A stretch of 36,556 nucleotides of DNA from the NCBI GenBank assembly GCA_002307055.1, contig DBTM01000024.1, positions 1-36,556 on the forward strand, written 5' to 3'. Position 1 is the first letter of the stretch, and the number at the start of each line of letters is the position of its first letter. Shown piece by piece: positions 1 through 8,104 of the stretch. The translations under genes and the position numbers were made by a program. This DNA is from Clostridiales bacterium UBA1316 (lineage in GTDB: Bacteria > Bacillota > Clostridia > Oscillospirales > Oscillospiraceae). The notes under the pieces are model-generated. The model was not told where the DNA came from, searched no databases, and saw nothing but the letters and a program-made list of their open reading frames with translations.

Positions 1-315
1 GTTCTGGATGTTCGCCAGCTCTTTATCGGCGGTGAAGTCATCACTCGCTGTGAGGGTTTTACTGCCAAGAACCCCAAAGGCGTATACAGCTTCACTTTGG
101 AACTGATCCATTATTGGAACGCCCGAGCCCCAAATGTTAAAGCCCACCTGATATGCTTTTGTGCTTGATGGCTCGGTCGCACTCGCTCCAGCTGCCGGCG
201 AAACCGACGCATCTGACGCAGCCGGCGTTGTTGAAGAACAACCGGTAACTGATAATGAAACGGCTAGGATTACAGCAATAACGAGCGCTACTTTTTTCTC
301 AAAACCTTTTGACAT
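1..315 (-). CDS. Sugar-type ABC transporter substrate-binding lipoprotein (5' part only)
   Basis: The reverse strand reads from an ATG at 315 to the window edge (105 codons, no stop), so only the N-terminus is present. It shows a Lys-containing start, a hydrophobic stretch (residues about 9-21) and a lipobox ending LSVTGC, followed by a Ser/Ala/Thr/Pro-rich linker. This is a lipid-anchored export signal of type II signal peptidase substrates. The mature part begins YQVGFNIWGSGVPIMDQFQS, which resembles periplasmic-binding-protein type 1 (RbsB/XylF-like) receptors for sugars. A GGAGG lies about 9 bases before the ATG. It is divergent from the PucR-like regulator, which may control it. The substrate cannot be read from this fragment; the lipoprotein call is firm, the sugar class is inference. 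Confidence 0.75.
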   Translation of the reverse strand, partial: MSKGFEKKVALVIAVILAVSLSVTGCSSTTPAASDASVSPAAGASATEPSSTKAYQVGFNIWGSGVPIMDQFQSEAVYAFGVLGSKTLTASDDFTADKELANIQN

Positions 316-600
316 TTCTACGTTCCTCCATATCATTTTTTCATAACCAACTCTGCCGGGTATTCTTTTACTCTATATACACCTCCACGGAATTGCAATT
401 CATATAAGCCACCGCCAGTCTAAATCATAAAGGCACAATGACCGCATTTGAAAATTAATGGTTAATTGACAATTATAACAATTATTGTGAGTATTAGCTT
501 CACTTTTCCGTGCTTTTATATAATAATATCACTTGAATTTACGAGAGTCTTCGTCATGAAAAGAAAATAGGACATTATATTTCCTGCACAAACAACAAAA

Positions 601-637
601 TTTCGATTTATCGGGTTTTTGCCCCAATAAATCGAAA
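601..637. repeat. Long inverted repeat in the divergent intergenic region
   Basis: TTTCGATTTAT-c-GGG pairs with CCC-a-ATAAATCGAAA: 14 base pairs with one internal mismatch and a 7-base loop. It lies in the roughly 490-bp gene-free stretch between the lipoprotein gene and the regulator, and apart from a weak promoter I see no other clear element there. On the minus strand the stem is followed by TTTTG, so it could terminate leftward transcripts, but no gene lies upstream on that strand. An operator for the adjacent regulator is the other possibility. Confidence 0.5.
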
Positions 638-726
638 ACAGAACTCCTATTTTTAGCGGTAATGCATACTGGCTCATTGCTAAGTTGTCATTATTGCTAT
701 TTTTGAGCAACTTCGCAGCTTCAAAA

Positions 727-757
727 TTGACTTTTTAGACATGCTATGAGATATTAT
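727..757 (+). promoter_or_regulatory. Possible promoter of the PucR-like regulator
   Basis: TTGACT (727-732) and TATTAT (752-757) are separated by 19 bases and sit about 45 bases before the regulator start. Spacing is longer than ideal; GATATT at 750 would give 17. Weak support. Confidence 0.35.
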
Positions 758-802
758 GTTTGAATAGAATAAATCGGTTATTTAGAAAGCAGAGGATTAC
801 TC

Positions 803-2404
803 ATGCAGATTTCACTGAATATCATACTTGATGCGCTGAAATCATATTGCCTTGAAATGCACACTTCCAAAGATGGCGACCCATCATTCAGCAAATGCCT
901 GCCTCTGCCGGGTGATGCTCAAAAATTGAGCAATAGCAACCTCTATATCAGCAGTCTTTCCAATGTGCTTGCTTTATCGGGCAGGTCTTCGGATATTTAT
1001 TGTGTCTGCGTTCGGGATCGGATTAAGGATTGCAATGAAACAGACGAAAGCTTGTCTGGTATCATTGTTGTTAATGAAAACATTACTCTTTCTGACCTGC
1101 TGTCGCTTATAGTCACCCGCTTTTTTACAATCACAGACTGGATTCAGAAAATGCATGAAATACTCCTGCATAACGGCTCCATACAGGACATCGTTGACTT
1201 GAGCGAGCCCATTATAAATAACTATATTGCAATAAATGATGCTTCCCTGAAGCTGATGGCTTATACAAAATCTATCCCCTGTGATGACCCGATCTGCGTC
1301 GATCTTGTTAAAAATGGTTATCATAATGATGATTATATTAAAAAATTCCGGAAATACAACCTTTTTAAAATGTGGGATACGGCGAATTCTGTGTATGTTG
1401 ATTATGAGAACTACGAGATGAAGAAATATCCCACCTTAGTTAAAATTTTTAAAGTTCAGAATATGTATTTTGCCCAAGTCGTCTTGACCTGTAACCGTAG
1501 TTCCATAACCCCATGCTTAAAAGATCTGTTCCAGATTTTCCTCGACATGCTGGCTATTTGTATTGATCGTATGTGTGTGGATAAAAGCGCATATATGCAT
1601 ATCTATGACTCTTTTATACTTGACCTTATCGATAAAAAAATTACCAACAGTAAAATTATCGATGAACGCGCACAATTTGTCGGTTTACCATTCACCGGTC
1701 AGTTTATTCTGTTTAATATAACTCCGTGTAATACGGCGAATCTGTACATTGGGAAGATGCTCCAGGAGTTTTCAGTAATGTTTCCGAATTTCAAGTTTGT
1801 CCGCCATCAGCATCGTATTGTGGCAGTCAATTGCTTTATGTCCCGGGATATTAATGAACAGATGCAGACTATTTGCAATCTAATGGATACGTTTTTGCCA
1901 AAATACGATGCCTGCTGCGGTGTCAGTCACTTCTTCAGCAGCATGGAAGAGCTCCCATATGCCTATAATCAATCTTTACTGGCAATAAAGTATGCACATC
2001 TCTTAAAGGGGCGGGATATTTTTACATCAAAGCTGCTGACTGATCCAAAAGACAGCCATATCCACTTTTTTAACCGGAACTATATTCACTGCTTGCTGGG
2101 TGAAAGCGAGGTCAATGCAGAAATTTGGTATCATAGCGAGTATTACTGGATGCTGCGCAAGCTTTATGAGCATGACAAGCAAAACAAAAGCAGTTATATC
2201 GAGCTGCTGTATACATACCTCAGCAACAGTCAAAATGCTACTTATACCGGTATTGCTTTGAAAATCCATCGGAATAATGTCGTATACCACATAGAGCGTA
2301 TAAAAGAGCTGCTCGGAGTTGACCTGGATAACCCCTCCGTACGCTTTATAATGCAAGTATCAATTGTTCTGGTCGAGCTATACGGCTTTAATGACGATCC
2401 ATAA
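803..2404 (+). CDS. PucR/CdaR-like transcriptional regulator
   Basis: A 533-aa cytosolic protein. Its C-terminus contains the PucR-type helix-turn-helix (HTH_30): the stretch around residues 490-525 includes HRNNVVYHIERIKELLG, the family's typical recognition-helix region, followed by a short helical end. The central part (about 270-410) is compatible with the GGDEF-like domain common in CdaR/PucR regulators; the N-terminal half is probably a ligand-sensing region that I cannot assign. AGAGGA precedes the ATG by 8 bases. Family members activate catabolic genes in response to small metabolites. Its position between a substrate-binding lipoprotein and a glycyl-radical enzyme operon suggests that it controls both, which is inference. 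Family call firm, effector unknown. Confidence 0.85.
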   Translation: MQISLNIILDALKSYCLEMHTSKDGDPSFSKCLPLPGDAQKLSNSNLYISSLSNVLALSGRSSDIYCVCVRDRIKDCNETDESLSGIIVVNENITLSDLLSLIVTRFFTITDWIQKMHEILLHNGSIQDIVDLSEPIINNYIAINDASLKLMAYTKSIPCDDPICVDLVKNGYHNDDYIKKFRKYNLFKMWDTANSVYVDYENYEMKKYPTLVKIFKVQNMYFAQVVLTCNRSSITPCLKDLFQIFLDMLAICIDRMCVDKSAYMHIYDSFILDLIDKKITNSKIIDERAQFVGLPFTGQFILFNITPCNTANLYIGKMLQEFSVMFPNFKFVRHQHRIVAVNCFMSRDINEQMQTICNLMDTFLPKYDACCGVSHFFSSMEELPYAYNQSLLAIKYAHLLKGRDIFTSKLLTDPKDSHIHFFNRNYIHCLLGESEVNAEIWYHSEYYWMLRKLYEHDKQNKSSYIELLYTYLSNSQNATYTGIALKIHRNNVVYHIERIKELLGVDLDNPSVRFIMQVSIVLVELYGFNDDP

Positions 2405-2516
2405 TAACGCTATCTGCCTCTTTTCACATAGCGCAGTTGGTCAGAGTCTTCTCCGCTTTGCGAAACCAACCATGAAAGTCACCCGGAGACGCGCTTTTTT
2501 CGGATACCCATGTAAT

Positions 2517-2571
2517 CCAAAGCAAGGGGGGCGGTTCATCTGCTTGATGCAGAAAACCGCCCCTTGCTTGG
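2517..2571. terminator. Bidirectional terminator between convergent genes
   Basis: A GC-rich stem formed by the arms 2517-2536 and 2555-2571 (core AGCAAGGGG/GCGGTT with AACCGCCCCTTGCTT, one bulged G) encloses an 18-base loop. It lies between the convergent regulator and glycyl-radical enzyme genes, where a two-way terminator is expected. The rightward transcript continues TTATTATGG, so the U-tract is short. Confidence 0.7.
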
Positions 2572-2581
2572 TTATTATGGA

Positions 2582-2594
2582 GGAGACGAAGAGG
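2582..2594 (-). repeat. Short match to the 3' end of tRNA-Ala
   Basis: GGAGACGAAGAGG is identical to the acceptor/T-arm end of the tRNA-Ala gene (30192-30204) and of the fragment at 6512-6524, in the same orientation. The next bases (up to about 2607, ending GACCCTTA) are only loosely similar. As in the other two places, a hairpin terminator lies directly on its 3' side. It may be an older attachment-site remnant; 13 bases alone are weak evidence. Confidence 0.35.
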
Positions 2595-2612
2595 TCCTAT
2601 CTATGACCCTTA

Positions 2613-5090
2613 TTACACGCCAATCTCGTATCTGGCAATATAGTTCTCCTGGTCGTCAAACGGCAGGTGCGTGAAGTAGGCGGAGAAGCCTGCGATGCGC
2701 ACGATGAGGTCTTGATAATCCTGCGGGTTCTTCTGCGCTGCGCGCATAACAGCGGTGTCCGCTACCGTGAAGTGGAACTGGATGCCGCCCATCGCAAAGA
2801 ACGATTGGATGAGCTCGCGCACCTTGGATGTGGCTTCGTCGCTCCGGACGGAATTCGCGTCTAGGCGCAGGTTAATCGCACCGCCGCAGCGCATCTTATC
2901 CCACGGTATCTTCGCAACGCTCTTGACGTACGCCAAGGGACCGTTTTTGACGGCAGCCGGGTACGGGTCGCCCGGAGGCGAGAGGGGGTCGCCTGTTCTT
3001 CTGCCGTCGGGCGTGGCAAACGTCCTTTTACCCGCGCCGACCCAGTAGAGGTCGAGTACCCCGATGTTATTCGTACCGTTGTTGACGCCCGGCTGAGAAT
3101 TGAATTGGTCTGCCCAGTAATTTGTAAACCACTTGACAATCGAGTCGGGTTCGTCATTATCGTTACCGTAAAATGGCACCTCGTTCAGAATTCTCTGGCG
3201 GAGCAGCTCGTGGCCTTCCCAGTTTGCCTTCACGGCGTCATAAAGCTCACGCGTTGAGACCGTTTTATCGTCAAAGCAGAGCTTTTTAATGACAGTCAGG
3301 CTGTCGCCGACCGTCGCCGTGGCGCTGAACATTGAGCCCATACCGTTATATTTGGCGCCGCCCCAGGTGACATCCTTGCCGGACTCGAGGCAACCCTCGG
3401 TCATAGCGGAGGCGGAAAGGCACGGCCACTCGGCGTTGAATGTGAATGCAGAGCGGTGGTATGCTCTTGCGCCTTGCTCGTTGTACATCTTCATCTGGCG
3501 TTCCATCTCGGCCTTGATCTCTTCAAAGGACTCATAATCGTACAGCTTTTTGCCGGGATCACCGCCCGGGTAACCGCCCATCATGCCGCCCGCCATGGGG
3601 TTTTCGTTACCGTGAATGATGTTTTGCAGAATACTGAGCGGAGACGAGCCGCCGCCGAAGCCGCCGCCGTTGGCAGCCATAGACCACTCCTTGCCGCTGA
3701 TTGCCGGTTCAACGCAGCCAAAAATAGCATAACGTCTGGCGTCCTCCAGCGTCACGCCTTTATCCAGCATCGTCTGGATAATAACGTCGTCGTTGTTGAA
3801 TTGCGGGAAACCGCCCGAACGCTTGCTGCAGGCTATGGCAATATCCCAAACACGCGCCGGTGTGTATTTGTTGATCCTCAGCGCGAGACTCGGCTCGGCA
3901 ACTCGCAGCCGGTAGTAGGACAGCAGCAGCATCTCTGTGGCCAGATTGTAGTCGCCCGTCCCGTCCGTTTTCTGTCCGCCAATGGTGATCAGGCTGCCCG
4001 CCGCGATGTTCTGCATGCCGCCCTGCAGGTCAAACATTGTCTTTCCGTTTTTATGCGCCTCTATAAGCTGGTCATTGCTGGGCTTGGGGAACATAATAAT
4101 CTGATCGCCGGCGTGCAGTACGAACGCATCGCAAAGCTCCTGCGCCTGTTCAAGGGTCAGGGTGCCGGTTTTCACATCATTTTCCAGCAGCGGCCCGAGG
4201 TAGCTGTCGATCAGGCCGGGTGAATCCGCCCAGTGCGTTCCGTCGGCTATGATCAGATACCAATAGAAGAATACTGTCTGGAATCCTTCCCACAGGTTTC
4301 TGGCGGGGTGTTCGATAATCCAGTCACAGGAATCAGCCATTTTAAGCAGCTCTGCGCGGCGCGCAGGTGATGCTGCCGTCTCCGCTTTCTGACGGCACCC
4401 CTCCGCGTAACGTTTACTCATCAGAATCATACCGTCGCAGACTTTAATAAGCCCGCGGTAAAACAGCTCACTGCGGACATTGTCCGTGGTGGTGTGCTTG
4501 ACGATTTCATCCAGCTTTTCGATGGCGGTCTGGCGCACCGTGCCGAACCCGACGGTAACTGCACGTTCATAGTTCGGGGTGAAGTGCCCGGGGTAGGAAC
4601 CACTCATAAATTTTAGGAATGGGCCGGCTTTTTCAAGATCCTCATATGCCATCATACCGCGCGATGTCGCAGCAATGTCATTGTCTTCCCAGTAATCAGC
4701 TGCTTCTAGCACCCATTTGCGGTCTTCATCGCTGACCCATACGCTGCCGGGTACCTGCCACGCTGCGCGGAAGCGCTCGTCGGTGTCACCGAAGCAGCCG
4801 CGAATCCACATTTGACTGGTCTGCTCGATGTCAAAGTGCACCGTGCGGCAATGCGGGCCGGCGTCGCCGAGGAAAATATCGTCGTCCTCGATATTGATCT
4901 CGCGTGTCGCGCACCACTGGTAGAGATACCCTGCCTTTTTCAGCACCGGATACTGCTTCGGATGGGCTTTGAAGTAGTCCGTGAGAATACGGTTACGCTC
5001 AAAGTTTAAGTGCAAATCTTTGTTGATGCGCATACGTTTGGCTTTGAGCCCTTTAATACGCTCTGAGAGAGGAAAGTCAAAATTCTCCAT
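2613..5090 (-). CDS. Glycyl-radical enzyme of unknown substrate
   Basis: An 825-aa pyruvate-formate-lyase-superfamily enzyme. The thiyl-radical cysteine is Cys459 in GCVEP with the neighbouring Glu461 typical of dehydratase/lyase-type members; pyruvate formate-lyase itself has two adjacent cysteines and does not fit. The radical loop is VRIAGFSAYF with Gly801. Length matches the family. Just after the catalytic site there is a Gly/Met-rich segment (residues 475-515, including GGMMGGYPGG) that I do not recognise from the well-known classes. The enzyme acts in anaerobic cytosol and needs the activase encoded just upstream (39-base gap). AAGGAGC precedes the ATG. I could not match its active-site surroundings to choline lyase, glycerol or diol dehydratase, isethionate lyase or arylacetate decarboxylases, so the substrate is left open. 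Confidence 0.93.
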   Translation of the reverse strand: MENFDFPLSERIKGLKAKRMRINKDLHLNFERNRILTDYFKAHPKQYPVLKKAGYLYQWCATREINIEDDDIFLGDAGPHCRTVHFDIEQTSQMWIRGCFGDTDERFRAAWQVPGSVWVSDEDRKWVLEAADYWEDNDIAATSRGMMAYEDLEKAGPFLKFMSGSYPGHFTPNYERAVTVGFGTVRQTAIEKLDEIVKHTTTDNVRSELFYRGLIKVCDGMILMSKRYAEGCRQKAETAASPARRAELLKMADSCDWIIEHPARNLWEGFQTVFFYWYLIIADGTHWADSPGLIDSYLGPLLENDVKTGTLTLEQAQELCDAFVLHAGDQIIMFPKPSNDQLIEAHKNGKTMFDLQGGMQNIAAGSLITIGGQKTDGTGDYNLATEMLLLSYYRLRVAEPSLALRINKYTPARVWDIAIACSKRSGGFPQFNNDDVIIQTMLDKGVTLEDARRYAIFGCVEPAISGKEWSMAANGGGFGGGSSPLSILQNIIHGNENPMAGGMMGGYPGGDPGKKLYDYESFEEIKAEMERQMKMYNEQGARAYHRSAFTFNAEWPCLSASAMTEGCLESGKDVTWGGAKYNGMGSMFSATATVGDSLTVIKKLCFDDKTVSTRELYDAVKANWEGHELLRQRILNEVPFYGNDNDEPDSIVKWFTNYWADQFNSQPGVNNGTNNIGVLDLYWVGAGKRTFATPDGRRTGDPLSPPGDPYPAAVKNGPLAYVKSVAKIPWDKMRCGGAINLRLDANSVRSDEATSKVRELIQSFFAMGGIQFHFTVADTAVMRAAQKNPQDYQDLIVRIAGFSAYFTHLPFDDQENYIARYEIGV

Positions 5091-5129
5091 ATATTGCTCC
5101 TTCTCGCGCTTTTATGGCGCGTTAAATTA

Positions 5130-6089
5130 CTAATGCAGCTGGCAGTTCAGCCCAAAACTCTGAAATAATTCGAGAGCATTTTGCATAAACGCTTCTTCCG
5201 GCGGTTCAACATTGGTCAGCTTATAACGCCAACCCAAACGGTCATACTTCATTCGCCCCGCCTTATGATACGGCAGGAGCTGCACCAGTTTCACCGCCTC
5301 GCCGAGTGAGACACAAAATTCCGCTGTCTGCCGCAGATTGGTTTCTTTATCGGTGAGCTTGGGAATAACGGGAACCCGGATTTGTAACGCGCCTCCGTGT
5401 TCGGCTAAAAATCGCGCGTTGCTCAGAATCAATTCATTACCAACGCCCGTAAGTTTCTTGTGCATCGCCGTGTCCATATGTTTAATGTCGTATAAATACA
5501 AATCGATATACGGCATAATCTCTTCAAACAATTTTGTGGCGGCAAAGCCTGTTGTATCAAGGCAGATATGGATTCCGCTGTCCTTCAGCCTTTTCGCCAG
5601 ATTGTAAGTAAACTCAAATTGAGCCATTGCCTCCCCGCCGGAAATGGTTATACCGCCGCCGTTTTGGAAGAACCCGCGATCCTTCATGACGCGGTCGTAT
5701 ACTTCGTCAACCGTTGTGTCCCAGCCGGCCGAATAGAGTGCCTTGGTTATACATGCGCCGGCACACTTTAAGCAGCTTGTACATTTTTCGCGGTCGATTT
5801 TCGCTTTTTGTATACTCCCAGATCCGTCAAGTGCCTGTACGGCTTCATCTCTTGATAACGCAGCCTCCGGGCAGGCATTTATACACGCGTTTTGGCACAG
5901 CTCCGTGCCTATGCACTTTAAAGGTAAATAACCCAGTTCAAACTCGTGGTGTTGTGATTCCGGGCTATGACACCACAGACAGTGCAGCGGGCAGCCCTTT
6001 GTATAGACCGTCGTGCGAATACCCGGCCCGTCGTGTACGGCATAACCTTGTATGTCGTATATATGTCCTGTAACATTTTTATATTCCAC
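5130..6089 (-). CDS. Glycyl-radical enzyme activating enzyme (radical SAM)
   Basis: A 319-aa radical-SAM protein that installs the glycyl radical on the enzyme encoded downstream, using SAM and a reduced 4Fe-4S cluster. Near the N-terminus are YDIQGYAVHDGPGIRT and the cluster motif CPLHCLWC (CxxxCxxC). A ferredoxin-like insert follows with CIGTELCQNACINACP and CTSCLKCAGAC, marking the long activase type with two extra clusters. GGGITISGGEAM and later TIM-barrel motifs are intact. The start is set at GTG (6089) because AAAGGTAGG lies 7 bases upstream and family members begin just before this point; an open extension to a TTG at 6161 has no good homology support. First gene of a two-gene operon. 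Confidence 0.92.
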   Translation of the reverse strand: MEYKNVTGHIYDIQGYAVHDGPGIRTTVYTKGCPLHCLWCHSPESQHHEFELGYLPLKCIGTELCQNACINACPEAALSRDEAVQALDGSGSIQKAKIDREKCTSCLKCAGACITKALYSAGWDTTVDEVYDRVMKDRGFFQNGGGITISGGEAMAQFEFTYNLAKRLKDSGIHICLDTTGFAATKLFEEIMPYIDLYLYDIKHMDTAMHKKLTGVGNELILSNARFLAEHGGALQIRVPVIPKLTDKETNLRQTAEFCVSLGEAVKLVQLLPYHKAGRMKYDRLGWRYKLTNVEPPEEAFMQNALELFQSFGLNCQLH

Positions 6090-6190
6090 CGCTGAACCTA
6101 CCTTTAACGAGAGTTGATTGCCATCTTGGTTAATCTGCCGCAACGACGCAAGTAACGGCAATCGCCCTTATAATTCAACCTATATTGCAT

Positions 6191-6219
6191 ATATTAGTTC
6201 ATTTCCCAGCATTTATCAA
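6191..6219 (-). promoter_or_regulatory. Promoter of the activase/glycyl-radical enzyme operon
   Basis: On the minus strand TTGATA (6219-6214) and TAATAT (6196-6191) are separated by exactly 17 bases. This lies about 100 bases before the GTG start of the activase and is the best sigma-A-like site in the 6.1-6.5 kb stretch. Confidence 0.6.
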
Positions 6220-6464
6220 GGTGTAATTTTGCGACTGCTATGTCTTCAAATGCAATCCCAATTCAGTCCTTAAAAGGCAGATCATGCTGCATTTACCAAT
6301 TCTCAGCGAACGGTGCCATTACTTAGAAAAATTATATAATAACCCATGTCACATTTGTGTGCCTCGAGTGCGACTCATAAGCGACCTAAATGCGACTGAT
6401 ATGTAACTTCCGCCGCATTTCGCATCGTTATTTTTCACAAAACGTATTCTGAAATGATAATCGA

Positions 6465-6508
6465 AAAAGCACAGGAGAGGCTGCTTCAACAGACTCTCCT
6501 GTGCTTTT
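6465..6508. terminator. Strong hairpin terminator beside the tRNA-Ala fragment
   Basis: A perfect 15-bp stem: AAAAGCACAGGAGAG (6465-6479) pairs with CTCTCCTGTGCTTTT (6494-6508), with a 14-base loop. Runs of A and T on both flanks allow termination in either direction. It begins just beyond the 3' end of the tRNA-Ala fragment on the minus strand, where a tRNA terminator would be, so it may be the terminator of the tRNA before island integration. Confidence 0.8.
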
Positions 6509-6510
6509 AA

Positions 6511-6566
6511 TGGAGACGAAGAGGATCGAACTCTCGACCTTACGGATGCGAACCGTACGCTCTCCC
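6511..6566 (-). repeat. Attachment-site remnant: 3' 56 bp of tRNA-Ala
   Basis: These 56 bases are identical to 30191-30246, that is from the discriminator base of the intact tRNA-Ala(CGC) through T-arm, variable loop, anticodon arm and part of the D-arm. Identity stops at both ends: the CCA position reads TAA-side sequence and the D-loop changes to GAGTGGCGCG. The acceptor 5' strand is missing, so it cannot make a tRNA. Same orientation as the intact gene, as expected of the distal att copy after integration at a tRNA 3' end. Confidence 0.85.
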
Positions 6567-6648
6567 GAGTGGCGCGTAAAACAGGCCCTGATGCTGCTAG
6601 CATAACGGATAAAGTGTTAAATTTATTACCTGACTGAAGATATATCTG

Positions 6649-6663
6649 GTACTCGGGGAGTAC
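6649..6663. repeat. Small palindrome at the island's left margin
   Basis: GTACTC-GGG-GAGTAC, a perfect 6-bp inverted repeat with a 3-base loop, 42 bases beyond the end of the 258-aa gene. No U-tract follows on either strand, so a terminator is unlikely. Its role is unknown. The stretch 6567-6705 holds nothing else that I recognise. Confidence 0.3.
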
Positions 6664-6705
6664 ATTTCTATCATTGACAAGTCTCTTGCATATCCCAAGC
6701 GCACG

Positions 6706-7482
6706 TCAGGCGTCCGCTGGTTCCGGGGTCGGAAGCGGGAGTCTGGCATCGAGGTATGTATTCAGAATACCCCTCGCCGATTTAATTTCCGAGATGTCGC
6801 TGATGTTACCTATATCTACGATCAGGTGATCGTCCACATCAGTTTGAAAAGCGAAAAGGCGATACTCTTGTTGATACGAGAATTTTTGACGTTTCCAAAA
6901 AGCGATTTGAGAATGGTCTTTGTTTATGACATCCTCGGCGTGCTGCTTTGTATTGCCGTTGTAGTATTCGACCCTGCCTCTTTTCATACTGATACCTGCG
7001 GCCTGAAAACCTTTAGTTAGCCTTGAGATGAATTCATCGTTATTTGTGATAACAAGAACGTGCGCTCCGAATCTTTTCAGCTTCTCCTTTTGCTCATCTG
7101 TGAAATCGTACCGCTCAATTAATTCGCCTTCGCCTCGCAACACTTCGGTTTTGTTTCTACGGTCGAGCGCGAACATACAAAGCGCGGGAGCGTTGCAATA
7201 CCCTAAGTCCAAAACTGCATTTGCATCTGAAAACTGAACTATCATCTTATGGTTTTCTTCGGCGTTGACCACCTTAATGTTTACTTTTTCTATCGGCAGC
7301 AAACCGTCATACTTGTCACCAACGTCGTCATCTCCGGTTTCGTTTTCAAGGTCGATAAAGTATCGCAGCCTTTTTAGATAAATCTTGCCGCTTTGAAATT
7401 CTCTGAGACGCTTCTTTTTCCCGAATTTTATTAATATGCAGATATCATCTTTTGAGACTGTGGTGCTTTCGTTCTCGATCAT
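6706..7482 (-). CDS. Uncharacterised 258-aa protein at the end of the defence operon
   Basis: Start chosen at ATG 7482 because GGAGG stands 7 bases upstream; the open frame extends much further, but there it overlaps the vsr gene. No signal peptide or membrane segment is visible. The N-terminal part (FGKKKRLREFQSGKIYLKRL, then IDLENE and KYDGLLP) looks like a soluble alpha/beta domain. Near the C-terminus, FWKRQKFSYQQEYRLFAF recalls the K..xYxxExEYR pattern of DUF2971-like proteins often found in defence loci, but this is a loose resemblance. It is the last gene of the minus-strand block, 127 bases after vsr. Function unknown. Confidence 0.7.
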   Translation of the reverse strand: MIENESTTVSKDDICILIKFGKKKRLREFQSGKIYLKRLRYFIDLENETGDDDVGDKYDGLLPIEKVNIKVVNAEENHKMIVQFSDANAVLDLGYCNAPALCMFALDRRNKTEVLRGEGELIERYDFTDEQKEKLKRFGAHVLVITNNDEFISRLTKGFQAAGISMKRGRVEYYNGNTKQHAEDVINKDHSQIAFWKRQKFSYQQEYRLFAFQTDVDDHLIVDIGNISDISEIKSARGILNTYLDARLPLPTPEPADA

Positions 7483-7609
7483 TTCTTTGCCTCCCATGAG
7501 ATTCGATAAGGTCATCGATGACCTTCTTCGTCTGCTTAGCTGCCCGGTAGACGTTCGGGTAGTCATGTCTTGGGTTTCAGTGTCGTTACATGTCCACAAA
7601 ATCCGTCTG

Positions 7610-8041
7610 TCAGCAAAGCCGCTCACGACGGCTTCGCTCAACGATGTCAGCGCACCTGTTAGCATCCGCAACAATATCACTCTCCCAGAACCTGAGAACG
7701 AGCCAGCCTTCATTTGTGAGCTTCTCAGTCGTTTCCTTATCACGTTTAATGTTACCGAGAATTTTGTTTCTCCAGAACTCAGAGTATCCGGCGAGTTCTT
7801 CCTCAAGTGACGGGATACCGCGAATTGCCCAGTTGTGACCGTGCCAGAAGTCGCCGTCGCAGAAAACCACTATCTTAGCTTTTGTGAAAACAACATCCGG
7901 CTTACCGGGTAGTTTTTTATAGTTTACCCTAAATCTCAATCCCGTGCTCCATAAAGCTCGACGTAGAGCAATTTCAGGTCGTGTATTCTTTGATTTTACG
8001 GATGACATTATTTTATGTGTTATTTGTGGATCACGCACCAT
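7610..8041 (-). CDS. vsr: Vsr-type very short patch repair endonuclease
   Basis: A 143-aa protein of the expected Vsr length. Recognisable family segments are DPQITHKIMSSVKSKNTRPE at the start, LRFRVNYKKLPGKPDVVF (metal-site Asp after PGKPD), CDGDFWHGHNW and WLVLRFWESDI. Vsr nicks beside T:G mismatches that arise when 5-methylcytosine deaminates, so it commonly accompanies a cytosine-C5 methyltransferase; one is encoded upstream in the same block. Start taken at ATG 8041 because GAGG lies 6 bases upstream; an upstream ATG at 8062 is possible. It follows the HD/ATPase gene by about 60 bases and is probably co-transcribed with it. Confidence 0.9.
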   Translation of the reverse strand: MVRDPQITHKIMSSVKSKNTRPEIALRRALWSTGLRFRVNYKKLPGKPDVVFTKAKIVVFCDGDFWHGHNWAIRGIPSLEEELAGYSEFWRNKILGNIKRDKETTEKLTNEGWLVLRFWESDIVADANRCADIVERSRRERLC

Positions 8042-8104
8042 ATACAACCTCAGCATAAGCAAGTATCCTTGCTTTGTAAAAGCCTATCAAAATACCTACA
8101 GTAA

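Noticed and set aside
516..710. A 64-codon open frame on the minus strand left of the regulator
   Set aside because: It runs through the large palindrome, has no ribosome site, and its translation has no protein-like pattern.
2364..2606. A coding frame between the regulator and the glycyl-radical enzyme
   Set aside because: It overlaps the regulator end and runs straight through the terminator stem.
3456..4223. A 255-codon open frame on the plus strand
   Set aside because: It is antisense to the glycyl-radical enzyme gene, which has all catalytic motifs in its own frame; the shadow is due to high GC.
7483..7806. N-terminal extension of the 258-aa protein
   Set aside because: The extension overlaps the vsr gene in another frame and a good ribosome site supports the start at 7482.
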